Shown piece after piece: positions 27,051 to 36,567 of a stretch of 64,000 nt of DNA; the first letter of the stretch is position 1; every line of letters begins with the position of its first letter. The stretch spans positions 248,001 to 312,000 of the forward strand of contig CBDFIN010000008.1 in assembly GCA_965248135.1 (NCBI GenBank), given 5' to 3'. The translations under genes were made by a program, and so were the position numbers. The DNA comes from SZUA-100 sp965248135 (GTDB lineage Bacteria > Pseudomonadota > Alphaproteobacteria > Rhizobiales > Rhizobiaceae). Below the pieces are notes generated by a model that saw only the letters and a program-made list of their open reading frames with translations, did no database searches and was not told the DNA's origin.

Positions 27051-27559
27051 AACCTGCAATTTTCGGCGTCACCGGCTGGAAAAATTCCGGCAAGACAAGA
27101 CTGGTGGCGGGGCTGGTTTCGACCCTTAGATCACGCGGTTTCACTGTTTCGACCATCAAACATGCCCACCATGGCTTCGATGTGGACAAGCCGGGTACGG
27201 ATTCCTATGCCCACCGGGAAGCCGGAGCTTGCGAAGTGGCGCTGGTTTCCGGCAATCGCTGGGTGGTAATGCACGAAATGCGCGGCGATGACGAACCCAC
27301 GCTGGATGAGATCCTGGCAAAACTGGAACCCTGTGATGTGGTGATCATAGAAGGTTTCAAGCGCTACCCCCATGCCAAGATCGAAGCAACCCGTAGCGAA
27401 ACCAAGCGCGACACGCCGCTTTGGCCTTCTGATACTTCTATTGTGGCGGTGGCCAGTGACTATCCGGTAGAAGATTGCGACCGCGCCCTATTCGATCTCA
27501 ACGATATTCCAAAAATAGCTGATTTTGTCGTTTCCCATCTCGGGCTTGCAACCAAATGA
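27047..27559 (+). CDS. mobB: Molybdopterin-guanine dinucleotide biosynthesis adaptor MobB
   Basis: 170 residues. Walker A is GWKNSGKTRL, followed by STIKHAHHGFDVDKPGTDSY and the Walker B-like region DVVIIEGFKR, which are the MobB hallmarks. It is a GTP-binding protein that assists MobA. ATGA overlaps on both sides (mobA and moeA) show tight translational coupling. Confidence 0.92.
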   Translation: MKPAIFGVTGWKNSGKTRLVAGLVSTLRSRGFTVSTIKHAHHGFDVDKPGTDSYAHREAGACEVALVSGNRWVVMHEMRGDDEPTLDEILAKLEPCDVVIIEGFKRYPHAKIEATRSETKRDTPLWPSDTSIVAVASDYPVEDCDRALFDLNDIPKIADFVVSHLGLATK

Positions 27560-28848
27560 ACACCAGACCGCCAACACTGCTGGACGATTGTTTTCTGCAT
27601 GACAAAGACAGGCTACGACACGGCGATGCGCTTGCAATACTAAGACAGCGCATGAGGCCGATTGTCTCATCCTCATCGCTTCCGTTGGAGCAGGCGGCAA
27701 ACCGGATGCTCGCCGAAACCGTCACCGCACCGCATAATGTGCCCCTGCATGACAATTCTGCCGTTGATGGTTACGCCTACCGCGCCGCCGATTTTGAACG
27801 TACCGGCGGCAATTTTCCCATAAGCGCACGAATTGCTGCCGGTGATATTGTACCGCTCACACTGGCCGAGGCGACAGCGGCCCGGATTTTCACCGGCGCA
27901 ATGATGCCGGTTAATGCCGATACCGTCGCCATGCAGGAAGATTGCGCCATTGAAGACAATGGTCAGCGAGTGGTCATTGCAAACGGTCTGAAACAGGGTG
28001 CAAACCGGCGGCTGGCGGGAGAAGACCTTGCGGAGGGCGATGAACTGTTATCACCCGGCCAACGCATCAGACCGCAAGACAGCGCCGCCCTTGCCTCGAT
28101 TGGCCGTCAGTCCGTTGAAATATACGACAGGTTGAAAGTGGCAACATTTTCAACAGGCAACGAAATTCGCCGGCCTGGAAGCACCATCAAGCCTGGTGAG
28201 GTTTATGATTCCAATCACTTTCTTTTGGCCGCGCTGTTGCAGACAACATGCAGCAAAGTCAGCGATTGCGGTATTATTGCCGATACCAGCAAGGCGGTTG
28301 GCGAAGCGCTCGGCTGTGCGGCAGAGACCCATGACGTATTGATCACCACCGGCGGCGCCTCGCGCGGCGAGGAAGACCACGTTATCACCACGATAGAGGC
28401 ACTTGGAAAACGTCACATGTGGCAATTGGCAATAAAACCAGGGCGGCCGATGACTTTTGGCCAAATCAAACAACGAGGCCGTGATTGTCTGTTCTTTGGT
28501 CTGCCAGGAAACCCGGTCGCGGCGATGGTGTGTTTTCTGCTCTATGTCAAGCCGGCTCTCGATGTTTTGGCCGGTGGCAAGTGGCGGGAGCCGGCGCGTT
28601 ATCCCCTGCCCGCGCTGTTTGAAATAGCCCGCAAAAAACCGGACCGGCGCGAGTTTTTACGCGGAATCCTGAGCCACGATAGCGATGGCAATACAGCAAT
28701 TGCCAAATATCACCGTGATGGTTCGGGCATCATTTCTTCGCTGCGCCAGGCCGACGGGCTGATTGAAATTGGTGAAGAAACAACTGCCGTTCACATGGGC
28801 GAACCTGTCAGTTTCATCCCCTTTTCCGAATTTGGCATAGGCCGGTAA
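27556..28848 (+). CDS. moeA: Molybdopterin molybdenumtransferase MoeA
   Basis: 430 residues. Motifs include DNSAVDGYAYRAADF, FTGAMMPVNADTV, the nucleotide-binding TTGGASRGEEDHV and FGLPGNPVAAMVCF. MoeA inserts molybdenum into adenylylated molybdopterin. It ends the fdhD-mobA-mobB-moeA unit. Length and motifs are complete, so the pathway segment appears functional, although no molybdoenzyme gene lies in this window. Confidence 0.92.
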   Translation: MNTRPPTLLDDCFLHDKDRLRHGDALAILRQRMRPIVSSSSLPLEQAANRMLAETVTAPHNVPLHDNSAVDGYAYRAADFERTGGNFPISARIAAGDIVPLTLAEATAARIFTGAMMPVNADTVAMQEDCAIEDNGQRVVIANGLKQGANRRLAGEDLAEGDELLSPGQRIRPQDSAALASIGRQSVEIYDRLKVATFSTGNEIRRPGSTIKPGEVYDSNHFLLAALLQTTCSKVSDCGIIADTSKAVGEALGCAAETHDVLITTGGASRGEEDHVITTIEALGKRHMWQLAIKPGRPMTFGQIKQRGRDCLFFGLPGNPVAAMVCFLLYVKPALDVLAGGKWREPARYPLPALFEIARKKPDRREFLRGILSHDSDGNTAIAKYHRDGSGIISSLRQADGLIEIGEETTAVHMGEPVSFIPFSEFGIGR

Positions 28849-28986
28849 AGAAACTCGGTCGGCAATTTGCTTATTTTGGTTGCATTGAACCCATGAATAT
28901 TGAAACATGGACCACAATGTTGGAACCATGGGGTAAACAACGAACTCAATTTGATATTCCAACGACAAACAGGGAGAACGACCTTA

Positions 28987-29772
28987 ATGAGTATTTTTAA
29001 GAAAATCACCATTGCCGCAGCGGCCATAGCTATTGCCGCCAGCGCGGGCATTGCGACTGCCCAGGAAATGAAGACGATCAAGGTTGGCACCGAAGGCGCC
29101 TACCCGCCATTTAACAGCGTCAATGCTGCTGGCGAACTTGAAGGTTTTGATGTCGACATTGCCAAGGCACTTTGCGAACAGGCCAAGCTGAAATGCGAAT
29201 TCGTGATCCAGGACTGGGACGGCATGATCCCCGCCCTTTTGGCCAACAAGTTCGATATGATCATCGCTTCCATGTCAATTACCGACGAGCGGATGGAAAA
29301 GATCGACTTCACCAATAAATATTACAATACACCGCCGGCGATTGCCGTGCCGAAAGATTCAAAAATCACCGGCACCAGCAACGCGGACCTTGATGGTGTG
29401 ATGTTGGGTGCCCAATCTTCCACCACTCATTCAAACTATGCTGAAGCCAAACTTGGCACCGCCACGTTGAAACTTTATCCGACCCCGGACGAGTACAAGG
29501 CCGACATCACTTCCGGTCGCATTGAGGCGGTGATCGACGATGTCGTGGTGCTTTCTGACTGGCTCAAGAGCGATTCGGGAGGTTGCTGCAAGATTTTGGG
29601 CACGCTGGTGCCTGACGACAAGATCAACGGCATCGGCGCCGGTATTGGTCTGCGCAAGGGTACTGATGATTTGAAAAAGACCCTCAACGACGCGATTGAT
29701 GCCATTCGCGCCAACGGCAAATACAAGGAAATCAATGATAAGTATTTCGCCTTTGACGTTTATGGCGGTTAA
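28987..29772 (+). CDS. Polar amino-acid ABC transporter substrate-binding protein
   Basis: 261 residues from MSIFKKITIAAAAIA, with GGGAGAACG upstream. A signal peptide ends near ATAQEM. The mature protein is a type II periplasmic-binding fold of the HisJ/ArgT/OccT group: VGTEGAYPPFNSVNAAGE, GFDVDIAKALCEQ, and DWDGMIPALLANKFDMI. The acidic ligand-site region and a Cys-Cys pair (GGCCKI) resemble Lys/Arg/ornithine or opine binders. Two permease genes follow; no ATPase gene is adjacent. Confidence 0.9.
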   Translation: MSIFKKITIAAAAIAIAASAGIATAQEMKTIKVGTEGAYPPFNSVNAAGELEGFDVDIAKALCEQAKLKCEFVIQDWDGMIPALLANKFDMIIASMSITDERMEKIDFTNKYYNTPPAIAVPKDSKITGTSNADLDGVMLGAQSSTTHSNYAEAKLGTATLKLYPTPDEYKADITSGRIEAVIDDVVVLSDWLKSDSGGCCKILGTLVPDDKINGIGAGIGLRKGTDDLKKTLNDAIDAIRANGKYKEINDKYFAFDVYGG

Positions 29773-29793
29773 TTGACCGCGAGTAATCAGCCG

Positions 29794-29819
29794 CTGGCGG
29801 CGCACAATCGCGCCGCCAG
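29794..29819 (+). terminator. Hairpin after the substrate-binding protein gene
   Basis: CTGGCGGCG and CGCCGCCAG form a perfect 9-bp stem with an 8-nt loop, 22 bp beyond the stop. No T-run follows, so it is better read as a 3'-end stabilising structure between the binding-protein and permease coding regions than as a full terminator. Confidence 0.6.
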
Positions 29820-29851
29820 TTGGATAATCCGCCCATATAGCAGGTTCAGTC

Positions 29852-30565
29852 ATGGATAATATACTGACCCTGTTGTCTTTTGGCCCCGAGGGCTGGGGAG
29901 ACGAGATCGCCGCCGGCACACTGGTAACGGCATCGCTGGCGATTGCGACCTTGCCGTTGGGCCTGTTAATGGGTTTTTTCCTGGCGTTAGCCAAACAAAC
30001 CGGCGAGCGTTCGCTGGTGATTTCAGCCAATATTTACATTACGATTTTCCGCGGATTGCCGGAACTTCTGACCCTGTTCATCGTCTTTTTTGGATTTCCA
30101 ATCGGTCTGAACCTGATTGTCCACGACATACTCGGTTTCGAGATTATCGATGTCAACAGCTTCGTTGCCGGCATGGTGGCGCTGGGCGTGGTATTTTCAG
30201 CCTACGCAAGCGAAGTCTTTGTTTCCGCCTTTAAGGGTATCAACCAGGGACAATATGAAGGCGGTTATGCGGTCGGACTGACAAAATCTCAAACCATGAG
30301 ACTGGTGGTATTGCCACAATTGATACGATTGTCGTTACCCGGCCTTTCTAATCTGTGGCTTATACTGTTGAAGGAAACCGCGCTTGTTTCGGCCATTGGA
30401 TTGACCGACATCTTGCGGTCTTCTAGTGTCGCCGCCCGCGTGTCGAAAGAACTTTTTTTATTCTTCTTCATCGCCTTCCTGATTTATCTGGTGCTTTCAA
30501 TCATCTCGTCGCTGGGCATTACGGCGATTGAACGCTGGTCCAAGCGTGGGGAAGGACTACGATGA
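29852..30565 (+). CDS. Polar amino-acid ABC transporter permease (HisQ-type)
   Basis: 237 residues with about five membrane spans. The EAA loop is visible as GGYAVGLTKSQTMRLVVLPQ, which contacts the ATPase. An early YITIFRGLPELLTLFIVFF is characteristic of HisQ-type permeases. It overlaps the next permease gene by 4 bp. The pair should form the heterodimeric channel for the binding protein encoded upstream. Confidence 0.9.
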   Translation: MDNILTLLSFGPEGWGDEIAAGTLVTASLAIATLPLGLLMGFFLALAKQTGERSLVISANIYITIFRGLPELLTLFIVFFGFPIGLNLIVHDILGFEIIDVNSFVAGMVALGVVFSAYASEVFVSAFKGINQGQYEGGYAVGLTKSQTMRLVVLPQLIRLSLPGLSNLWLILLKETALVSAIGLTDILRSSSVAARVSKELFLFFFIAFLIYLVLSIISSLGITAIERWSKRGEGLR

Positions 30566-31398
30566 CCACTGCGACGCTCAATGAAACTGTCGTACGACCA
30601 CCGCCGCCCGCCAGGCGCTGGAACAAGGCGCGGATCGTCGGCGTAGCTTTGTTGACCCTTTGGATCGCTGCCGCGCTGGGGCTGGTTTATTATCTTATCA
30701 CTGCCTATACCCAGGCTTTTGCCGACCGTTATGCCATGAAATTTTTACATGGCCTTTGGGTGACCTTCCAAATCGTTGGCCTGTCACTGGTGTTTGGTTC
30801 GTTGCTTTCTTTCCCTGTAGCACTCGGGCGGCTTTCAAAGAACCCGGTAATCGGTGCTGTGAGTTTTGGCTATTCCTACCTCATGCGCGGTACACCGCTG
30901 CTGGCCCAGACCTATCTGGTCTATTATGGTCTCGGCTCCTTTAACAAGGAACTGCAAGCTATTGGGCTGTGGTGGTTTTTCCGTGATGCTTTTAATTGCG
31001 TCGTGTTGATATTTGCCCTCAACACCGCTGCCTATCAGGCGGAAATCCTGCGGGGAGCGATCGAAAACGTGCCCAAAGGCCAGACAGAGGCCGGAAGTGC
31101 AATGGGCATGCACAAACTGGCGATATTCTGGAAAATCATATTGCCGCAGGCGCTGATTACCGCGCTTCGTCCCTATGGCAACGAGATTATCCTGATGATC
31201 AAGGGATCGGCCATCGCGTCGCTGGTAACGGTTTTCGATCTCATGGGCGAGACCCGGCGGGCCTATTCCCGTTCGTTTGACTTCCAGACCTATATTTGGG
31301 CAGCGCTGATGTATCTTTCCGTGGTTGAAGTCTTGCGCCAGCTGTGGGACAGATTTGAGCGATACCTGACCAAGCATCTTGAACGCGACGGCGATTAG
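30562..31398 (+). CDS. Polar amino-acid ABC transporter permease (HisM-type)
   Basis: 278 residues with an N-terminal Pro/Arg-rich cytoplasmic stretch and about five transmembrane helices. The EAA loop is EAGSAMGMHKLAIFWKIILP. The segment YLMRGTPLLAQTYLVYYGL is typical of HisM. It ends the transporter operon. A HisP-type ATPase is expected next but the following sequence is a repeat element and then an opposite-strand gene, so the ATPase must be encoded elsewhere. Confidence 0.9.
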   Translation: MTTATLNETVVRPPPPARRWNKARIVGVALLTLWIAAALGLVYYLITAYTQAFADRYAMKFLHGLWVTFQIVGLSLVFGSLLSFPVALGRLSKNPVIGAVSFGYSYLMRGTPLLAQTYLVYYGLGSFNKELQAIGLWWFFRDAFNCVVLIFALNTAAYQAEILRGAIENVPKGQTEAGSAMGMHKLAIFWKIILPQALITALRPYGNEIILMIKGSAIASLVTVFDLMGETRRAYSRSFDFQTYIWAALMYLSVVEVLRQLWDRFERYLTKHLERDGD

Positions 31399-31414
31399 CG
31401 CCTGATCAGGCGTG

Positions 31415-31568
31415 ATACCAGTTGATCTCGAACCACCAGAAAACCGGGCGTCATTGGCCGGCTTGACCGGCCAACCTTGAGCCACAAGTGCCAATTGTTC
31501 TGCTAAAGGTCCGCCGATCAAGTCGGCGGATGACGATGACCCAGGTTGATCTTTGTTGCAGTTGGTAT
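31415..31568 (-). repeat. Intergenic mosaic repeat, copy 1 (inverted orientation)
   Basis: About 154 bp running from ATACCA to TGGTAT. It contains two internal hairpins: GGCCGG-TCAAG-CCGGCC and CCGCCGA-TCAAG-type TCGGCGG. Two further copies at 35005-35165 and 54652-54804 lie in the opposite orientation. It sits between the 3' ends of the HisM permease and penicillin acylase genes, where it could act as a bidirectional 3'-end structure. Confidence 0.88.
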
Positions 31569-31576
31569 GGCATGCT

Positions 31577-34039
31577 TTACTGTTTTGGTTGCAAGTTCCA
31601 CACGCCCAGCGCGTCTTTGCCATATTCATCGGGCTTGGTGGTCATCTGCAGGTATTCAACATTGGCCCAGCGCTCTGCCATGTTGTCGTAAAGACTGGAC
31701 AGGAAGTGGCCCGACTGACCGGTGGTATGGATGTACATTGATTTGTCCAGATCGGTAAAATCATAGATCGCGCGGTAGCTGGCGCCGTGAACTGACCTGT
31801 GAGGTGTTTTGCTTTCGTTAAAATCTGTCGCGCCGCGCGAAAGCGTATAGCGCCCCCCATGTGACGGCACTTCGACTGCGAAAAACTTGGAGAGCGGCCA
31901 AACCTTTGAAAATGGGCGGTGTTCTCCATGCATCACATGCGCATTGCCCCATTGCCAATTCTGCCAGTCTTTTCCGTGTTTTTTAGCCAAATTCGCAAGT
32001 GCACTGTCAAAAGAATTTGCGATCATTTCGGGGCAGGTCTCGACCCGCTTTGTCGTGATGTCATCGCACCAGTTTCGCGCGCCGCCCTGTTCAAGCAGCC
32101 TGATCATCGCTGTTGCCCGCTGGTGGTTGTATTGCTTGAAGGCGGAGCCAAGATCATCCTTGTAAATCGAACCAACCAGCACCCGCACCCATTCGTTCAT
32201 AATCAACGGCTCAGCTCGCTGTCTGTCCATCTTGGCGTCCCAGCGCTTCATCGCTTCCAGCACCTCCAGGTTTTCCGCTGAAATGCCGCTGGCGTCCTTA
32301 ATCAACAGGTTTCGCAGCTGCTCAAAAGCCCCGGAATGGATGTCACCCTGGGCGGCTTTCATCGACGCGACCGTGTGTTTTTCATTGGCGTTGACGATAA
32401 GCTGATTAACCCGGTTCAGGCGGAAAAGTTCCTCCCAGTCATAGGTCAGGTGATGCGGATAGGTTGCATCGACAAAGCGTGAATTCGCGGTGCCTAAGGC
32501 GCCATTGCCCGGGTTTCTGATTAGCGGCAGTTCGCGCAGCGGAATTGTGCCCTGCCAGTCATATTTCGCCTCCCAGCCAGGAACCGGCGCCCTGCCCTTT
32601 ATGCCATTTTCAGCGTGGCGTATCGGCACACTTGCCGGGGCGAACAGGCCGATGTCGCCGGCGCTATCGGCAATTACAATTGCCTGCATCGGTGAAACCA
32701 GTTTTGCCAGCGCCACGACAAAGTCGTCAAAGTTCTCGATCATGCTAATGGCCAATGCTGAATCCATACCTGTGTCCCGGTCCGAAAAGCCAGGCCATTG
32801 CAGCGCTGCGACATAGTTGGAAGGCAGCACCTTATCGATATCCTTGTAGAAACCCGGCAATACCGGGCCATGGCGGGTGCTGCGACGAGTGAAGGTGAAA
32901 TCCTCTCCGCCTTTGATGCGAATGACTTCCTCGCGTGTTGAAAAGCTCTGCCAGCCGAGCGGTGTCTTGTATTGCGTGTTATCCTCCCCGTTAAGCTGCT
33001 CAATGAACACATCCTGCACATCGGCGCCTGCATTGGTGAAGCCCCAGGCGACACTGTCTGTTCGCCCAAGCAATATCAGTGGTGTTGCCGGCAGGCTTGC
33101 GCCGATCAAATTGCGACGTTTGCCGGCTGCCTGGTAGGAAATATGCGCCAGATACCAAAGCGATGGCGAACCGAACGAAAGATGAGGGTCATTGGCAAGC
33201 AACGGCTTGCCGCTTTTGGTGCGGCTACCGGCCAGCACCCAGTTGTTGGAAGCCCAGACCCCGGTATTGGGATAAAGATCGTCCAGCAGGTTTCGTTTGA
33301 TTTCCTGCCCGGCCGTTTCCACTTCTGGTCGCTTCAATTCAAATATCTGCCGTAAATCGGGCAACGGTCCGGGCTGATCAAGCGGACCCGTGGGCAGCAG
33401 ATCCTCAATTTCCCTTGGCCCCAGACCGTTGGCTGCGTAGGCCAGACGGGCTAACTCGGTCTTCATGTTTTTCGACAAATCGAGCGACATCATCTTGAGC
33501 GAAGCAACCGAATGGGCAGGCTGCCAGTCTTCTGCCTGATGGCCGAGAATCAAAAACTCGGGCGGCAGTCTAGACTCCATCAGTCTGGTTTTGCGGTGGA
33601 TAAAAGCGTTGACGCCACGCGCATAGGCTTCCAGCCCGGCGACGGTATTTGGCGATAACGCCTCAAGCGATTTTGTCGCCTGTCCAAAGAACCCCAATGT
33701 ACGCAAAAAAACATCGACATTTTTGGTGGCCTTGCCAAACATCTCCGACAAGCGACCCTGGCTCGACATGCGTAACACTTCCATTTGCCACAGCCGGTCC
33801 TGTGCATGGGCAAAGCCAAGCGCTGCCAACGCATCGTCGCGGGTTTTTGCCTCGATGTGGGGAACGCCCTCTTTATCACGGACAACTCGAACCGGAGCAG
33901 AGAGTCCGGCAATCTCAATCTCGCCTGAATAGGGTTGAATTGTTCGGGCAAGGAAGCCATAACCCAACAGCGCTACAACGATTGCCAAACCGACGATCGC
34001 AATTATTCCCCGAATACTCCATTTCAATATTGCCCGCAT
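31577..34039 (-). CDS. Penicillin acylase family protein (Ntn hydrolase)
   Basis: 820 residues from MRAILKWSIRG. An uncleaved or signal-type hydrophobic segment covers about 8-30, so it is exported. The proenzyme layout is alpha chain, spacer, then a beta chain that starts with the nucleophile Ser264 in VWA-SNNWVLAGSRT, as in penicillin G and acyl-homoserine-lactone acylases. ANDPHLSF follows at the usual distance. The family cleaves amide bonds of acylated substrates in the periplasm; candidates are acyl-homoserine lactones or other N-acyl amines. It is 8 bp from repeat copy 1 and divergent from the dehydrogenase at 34097. Confidence 0.9.
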   Translation of the reverse strand: MRAILKWSIRGIIAIVGLAIVVALLGYGFLARTIQPYSGEIEIAGLSAPVRVVRDKEGVPHIEAKTRDDALAALGFAHAQDRLWQMEVLRMSSQGRLSEMFGKATKNVDVFLRTLGFFGQATKSLEALSPNTVAGLEAYARGVNAFIHRKTRLMESRLPPEFLILGHQAEDWQPAHSVASLKMMSLDLSKNMKTELARLAYAANGLGPREIEDLLPTGPLDQPGPLPDLRQIFELKRPEVETAGQEIKRNLLDDLYPNTGVWASNNWVLAGSRTKSGKPLLANDPHLSFGSPSLWYLAHISYQAAGKRRNLIGASLPATPLILLGRTDSVAWGFTNAGADVQDVFIEQLNGEDNTQYKTPLGWQSFSTREEVIRIKGGEDFTFTRRSTRHGPVLPGFYKDIDKVLPSNYVAALQWPGFSDRDTGMDSALAISMIENFDDFVVALAKLVSPMQAIVIADSAGDIGLFAPASVPIRHAENGIKGRAPVPGWEAKYDWQGTIPLRELPLIRNPGNGALGTANSRFVDATYPHHLTYDWEELFRLNRVNQLIVNANEKHTVASMKAAQGDIHSGAFEQLRNLLIKDASGISAENLEVLEAMKRWDAKMDRQRAEPLIMNEWVRVLVGSIYKDDLGSAFKQYNHQRATAMIRLLEQGGARNWCDDITTKRVETCPEMIANSFDSALANLAKKHGKDWQNWQWGNAHVMHGEHRPFSKVWPLSKFFAVEVPSHGGRYTLSRGATDFNESKTPHRSVHGASYRAIYDFTDLDKSMYIHTTGQSGHFLSSLYDNMAERWANVEYLQMTTKPDEYGKDALGVWNLQPKQ

Positions 34040-34096
34040 TCCAATAATTCCTTTAAACAAGAAGCCAATACTGCATTGTGCAAAGGAGAAGGTCAC

Positions 34097-34975
34097 ATGG
34101 CAAGCGTTGCGTTTATCGGACTTGGCGTTATGGGGTATCCGATGGCAGGGCATCTGGCCCGCAAGGGCGGACACACGCTCACCGTTTATAACAGATCCAC
34201 CGCCAAAGCCGACCAATGGGTACAAGAGTTTGGCGGCTCATCGGCCCCAACCCCCGCAGAAGCCGCGGCGGAAGCCGATTTTGTTTTTGCCTGTGTCGGC
34301 AATGATGATGATGTGCGTTCCGTTACCAGCGGAAAAGATGGCGCCTTTCATGCGATGAAACCTGGTTCCATTTTCATTGACAACACCACCGCCAGCGCGG
34401 TGATCGCGCGTGAACTTGCGGATCTGGCGGTCGAAAAGGGATTTGGTTTTCTCGATGCGCCCGTTTCCGGTGGTCAGGCCGGCGCCGAAAACGGCGGTCT
34501 AACAGTAATGGCAGGCGGCAGCGAAGCCGATTTTGAAAGAGCAAAACCCGTCATCGCATGCTACGCCCGCATGGTCGGACTGATGGGCGAGGCCGGCGCC
34601 GGCCAATTGACCAAGATGATGAACCAGATAGCCATCGCCGGGCTGGTGCAAGGTCTGTCCGAAGCCATCCTGTTTGGCAAAAATGCCGGCATGGACATCG
34701 AAAAGGTGATCGAAGTCATTTCCAAGGGAGCGGCAGGTTCGTGGCAAATGGAAAACCGTTACAAGACCATGAATGATGGGGTTTATAAGCATGGTTTCGC
34801 GGTTGACTGGATGCGTAAAGACCTGGCGATCTGTCTGGCCGAGGCCAACAAGAATGGTTCATCATTGCCTGTAACTGCCCTTGTTGATCAGTTTTACGCA
34901 GACGTCCAGTCGATGGGTGGCAACCGGTGGGACACTTCTTCGTTGCTTGCCCGACTGGAGAAACTGAACTGCTAG
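34097..34975 (+). CDS. Beta-hydroxyacid dehydrogenase (3-hydroxyisobutyrate / tartronate semialdehyde reductase family)
   Basis: 292 residues from MASVAFIGLGVMGYPMAG, with AAGGAGAA upstream. The Rossmann motif GLGVMG is at the N-terminus. The substrate signature DAPVSGGQAGAENGGL and the catalytic Lys in GAGQLTKMMNQ are present. The family interconverts 3-hydroxyisobutyrate, glycerate or related hydroxyacids with their semialdehydes using NAD(P). It stands alone and is divergent from the penicillin acylase gene. Confidence 0.9.
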   Translation: MASVAFIGLGVMGYPMAGHLARKGGHTLTVYNRSTAKADQWVQEFGGSSAPTPAEAAAEADFVFACVGNDDDVRSVTSGKDGAFHAMKPGSIFIDNTTASAVIARELADLAVEKGFGFLDAPVSGGQAGAENGGLTVMAGGSEADFERAKPVIACYARMVGLMGEAGAGQLTKMMNQIAIAGLVQGLSEAILFGKNAGMDIEKVIEVISKGAAGSWQMENRYKTMNDGVYKHGFAVDWMRKDLAICLAEANKNGSSLPVTALVDQFYADVQSMGGNRWDTSSLLARLEKLNC

Positions 34976-35004
34976 GCCAAATTTCGCGTGATATGTATCG
35001 CTTG

Positions 35005-35165
35005 ATACCAACTGCAACAATGATCAACCTATGCCATCGTCATCCGCCGACTTGATCGGCGGACCTTGAGCAGAACGACCGGGACTTGTGACCTGGGATT
35101 GGCCGGTCAAGCCGGCCAATGACGCACGGTTTTTTTGGTGGCTCGAAATCAACCGCGTCTGGTAT
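35005..35165 (+). repeat. Intergenic mosaic repeat, copy 2
   Basis: About 161 bp bounded by ATACCA and TGGTAT. It contains CCGCCGA-CTTGA-TCGGCGG and TTGGCCGG-TCAAG-CCGGCCAA hairpins, and near its end GGTTTTTTTGGTGG. It matches copy 1 (31415, inverted) and copy 3 (54652). It lies downstream of the dehydrogenase gene and upstream of the AlkD-like gene. Confidence 0.88.
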
Positions 35166-35240
35166 AACTTGCCCTATCCGCTTGTTTTGGTGCATGTTCT
35201 TATCCGAAAACCACTACACACTTTTCGGGAATATGCTCTA

Positions 35241-35939
35241 ATGACGCGCGGTCCCCAAACCGTAGAACAGATAATCTGGCAGCTTGAACCGCTCAGGAAC
35301 GAGGAAAATCTGACCGGAAAAGTGAGGTTCGGCATCGATATTTCAAAGGCCTATGGACTATCAATGCCGCAAATCCGTCACATCGCCAAAAGTGTCACCA
35401 AGGACCATGCGCTTGCCGAAGCGCTGTGGCAGGCGGATATTCATGAGACCCGGCTGATGGCCAGCATGGTCGATATTCCAGCCCAGGTAACAGAAAAGCA
35501 GATGGAGCGCTGGGTCGTTGGGTTCAATTCCTGGGACATTTGTGACCAGACCTGCGGCGAATTGTTCGACCGCACCCCTTTTGCCATCCAAAAGGCCATC
35601 GAGTGGTCAAAACGGCACGAAGAATATGTCAAACGCGCCGGATTTGCGCTCATCGCCTGGCTGGCCGTGCATGACAAAAAGCGCAATGATGCCGATTTCC
35701 TGCAATTTCTGCCAATTATCAAACGCGAGGCCGGTGATCCGCGAAATTTTGTCAAGAAGGCCGTCAACTGGGCATTGCGGCAGATTGGCAAGCGTTCGGC
35801 ATTTCTCCATCCCCATGCACTTACGCTGGCAAATGAACTGGCTCAAACTTCTAACAAGGTCGCCCGCTGGAACGGCAAGGATGCGGTCAAGGAGCTGACC
35901 GGTGAAAAATTGCTGATGAGACTGAGACTCACCGACTAG
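35241..35939 (+). CDS. DNA alkylation repair protein, AlkD-like HEAT repeat protein
   Basis: 232 residues from MTRGPQTVEQIIWQ; the longer upstream frame runs through repeat copy 2 and is not credible. The all-helical HEAT-like protein fits the DNA alkylation repair (AlkD) family: GIDISKAYGLSMPQIRHIAK, HETRLMASMVD, WDICDQTCGELF and FVKKAVNWALRQIG. AlkD enzymes excise positively charged N3- and N7-alkylpurines without base flipping. Its 3' end overlaps the convergent Lrp gene by 11 bp. Confidence 0.85.
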   Translation: MTRGPQTVEQIIWQLEPLRNEENLTGKVRFGIDISKAYGLSMPQIRHIAKSVTKDHALAEALWQADIHETRLMASMVDIPAQVTEKQMERWVVGFNSWDICDQTCGELFDRTPFAIQKAIEWSKRHEEYVKRAGFALIAWLAVHDKKRNDADFLQFLPIIKREAGDPRNFVKKAVNWALRQIGKRSAFLHPHALTLANELAQTSNKVARWNGKDAVKELTGEKLLMRLRLTD

Positions 35940-36411
35940 CTGCACCATCCAACTCGACGTAGTCAAGTGGCAGTTTGGTGGTGTATTTTATCTGCTCCAT
36001 GGCGAAGCTGGAACTGATATCGAGTATATCGATTTTCGAGATCAGCTTTTGATAAAACTGGTCATAGGCCTCAATGTCCGGCACCACCACCCGTAACAGA
36101 TAGTCGATGGCGCCGCTCATGCGATAGAATTCAACCACTTCAGGAAACTCTGCCACGATACGGGCAAACTGTTTGAGCCAGTCATCCGAGTGTTTAGCCG
36201 TGCGGATTGATACGAACACGGTAACCTTGGTGTTGACGGAGGCCGGGTCAAGCAGTGCGACACGTTGACGTATCACCCCGTCTTCCTCCATTTTCTGGAT
36301 GCGCCGCCAGCACGGTGTTGTTGACAGACCGACTTTCCGGCCAATTTCGGCGACCGGCGTGGTTGCGTCTTCTTGCAGCAATGTCAATATTTTGCGGTCC
36401 AAACGGTCCAA
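35929..36411 (-). CDS. Lrp/AsnC-family transcriptional regulator
   Basis: 160 residues. The N-terminal helix-turn-helix reads LDRKILTLLQEDATTPVAEI then STTPCWRRIQKMEEDGVIRQ. A C-terminal RAM domain follows, with the ligand-binding turn YRMSGAIDYLLRVVVPD. These proteins form dimers to octamers and respond to amino acids. Given the amino-acid transport genes nearby, an amino-acid signal is plausible. An inverted repeat 58 bp upstream may be its own operator. Confidence 0.92.
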   Translation of the reverse strand: MDRLDRKILTLLQEDATTPVAEIGRKVGLSTTPCWRRIQKMEEDGVIRQRVALLDPASVNTKVTVFVSIRTAKHSDDWLKQFARIVAEFPEVVEFYRMSGAIDYLLRVVVPDIEAYDQFYQKLISKIDILDISSSFAMEQIKYTTKLPLDYVELDGAASR

Positions 36412-36468
36412 ATTTTTCTCATCAAATTAATTTTTCTACTTTGCACCATTTCACAGGACTATTGGCGT

Positions 36469-36489
36469 AAAATCAATAGTGCAATAAAG
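36469..36489. promoter_or_regulatory. Inverted repeat upstream of the Lrp gene
   Basis: CTATTG and CAATAG are separated by 9 nt, 58 bp upstream of the Lrp start codon. The site has the size and AT character of Lrp/AsnC binding sites and is a candidate for autoregulation. Confidence 0.4.
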
Positions 36490-36567
36490 TCAATCGACTT
36501 TGTCGACAGGATGAATTCAAATTGGCAGTGACCAGGAGCGCTCAATTCGGCCATTCCGTGACCAATG

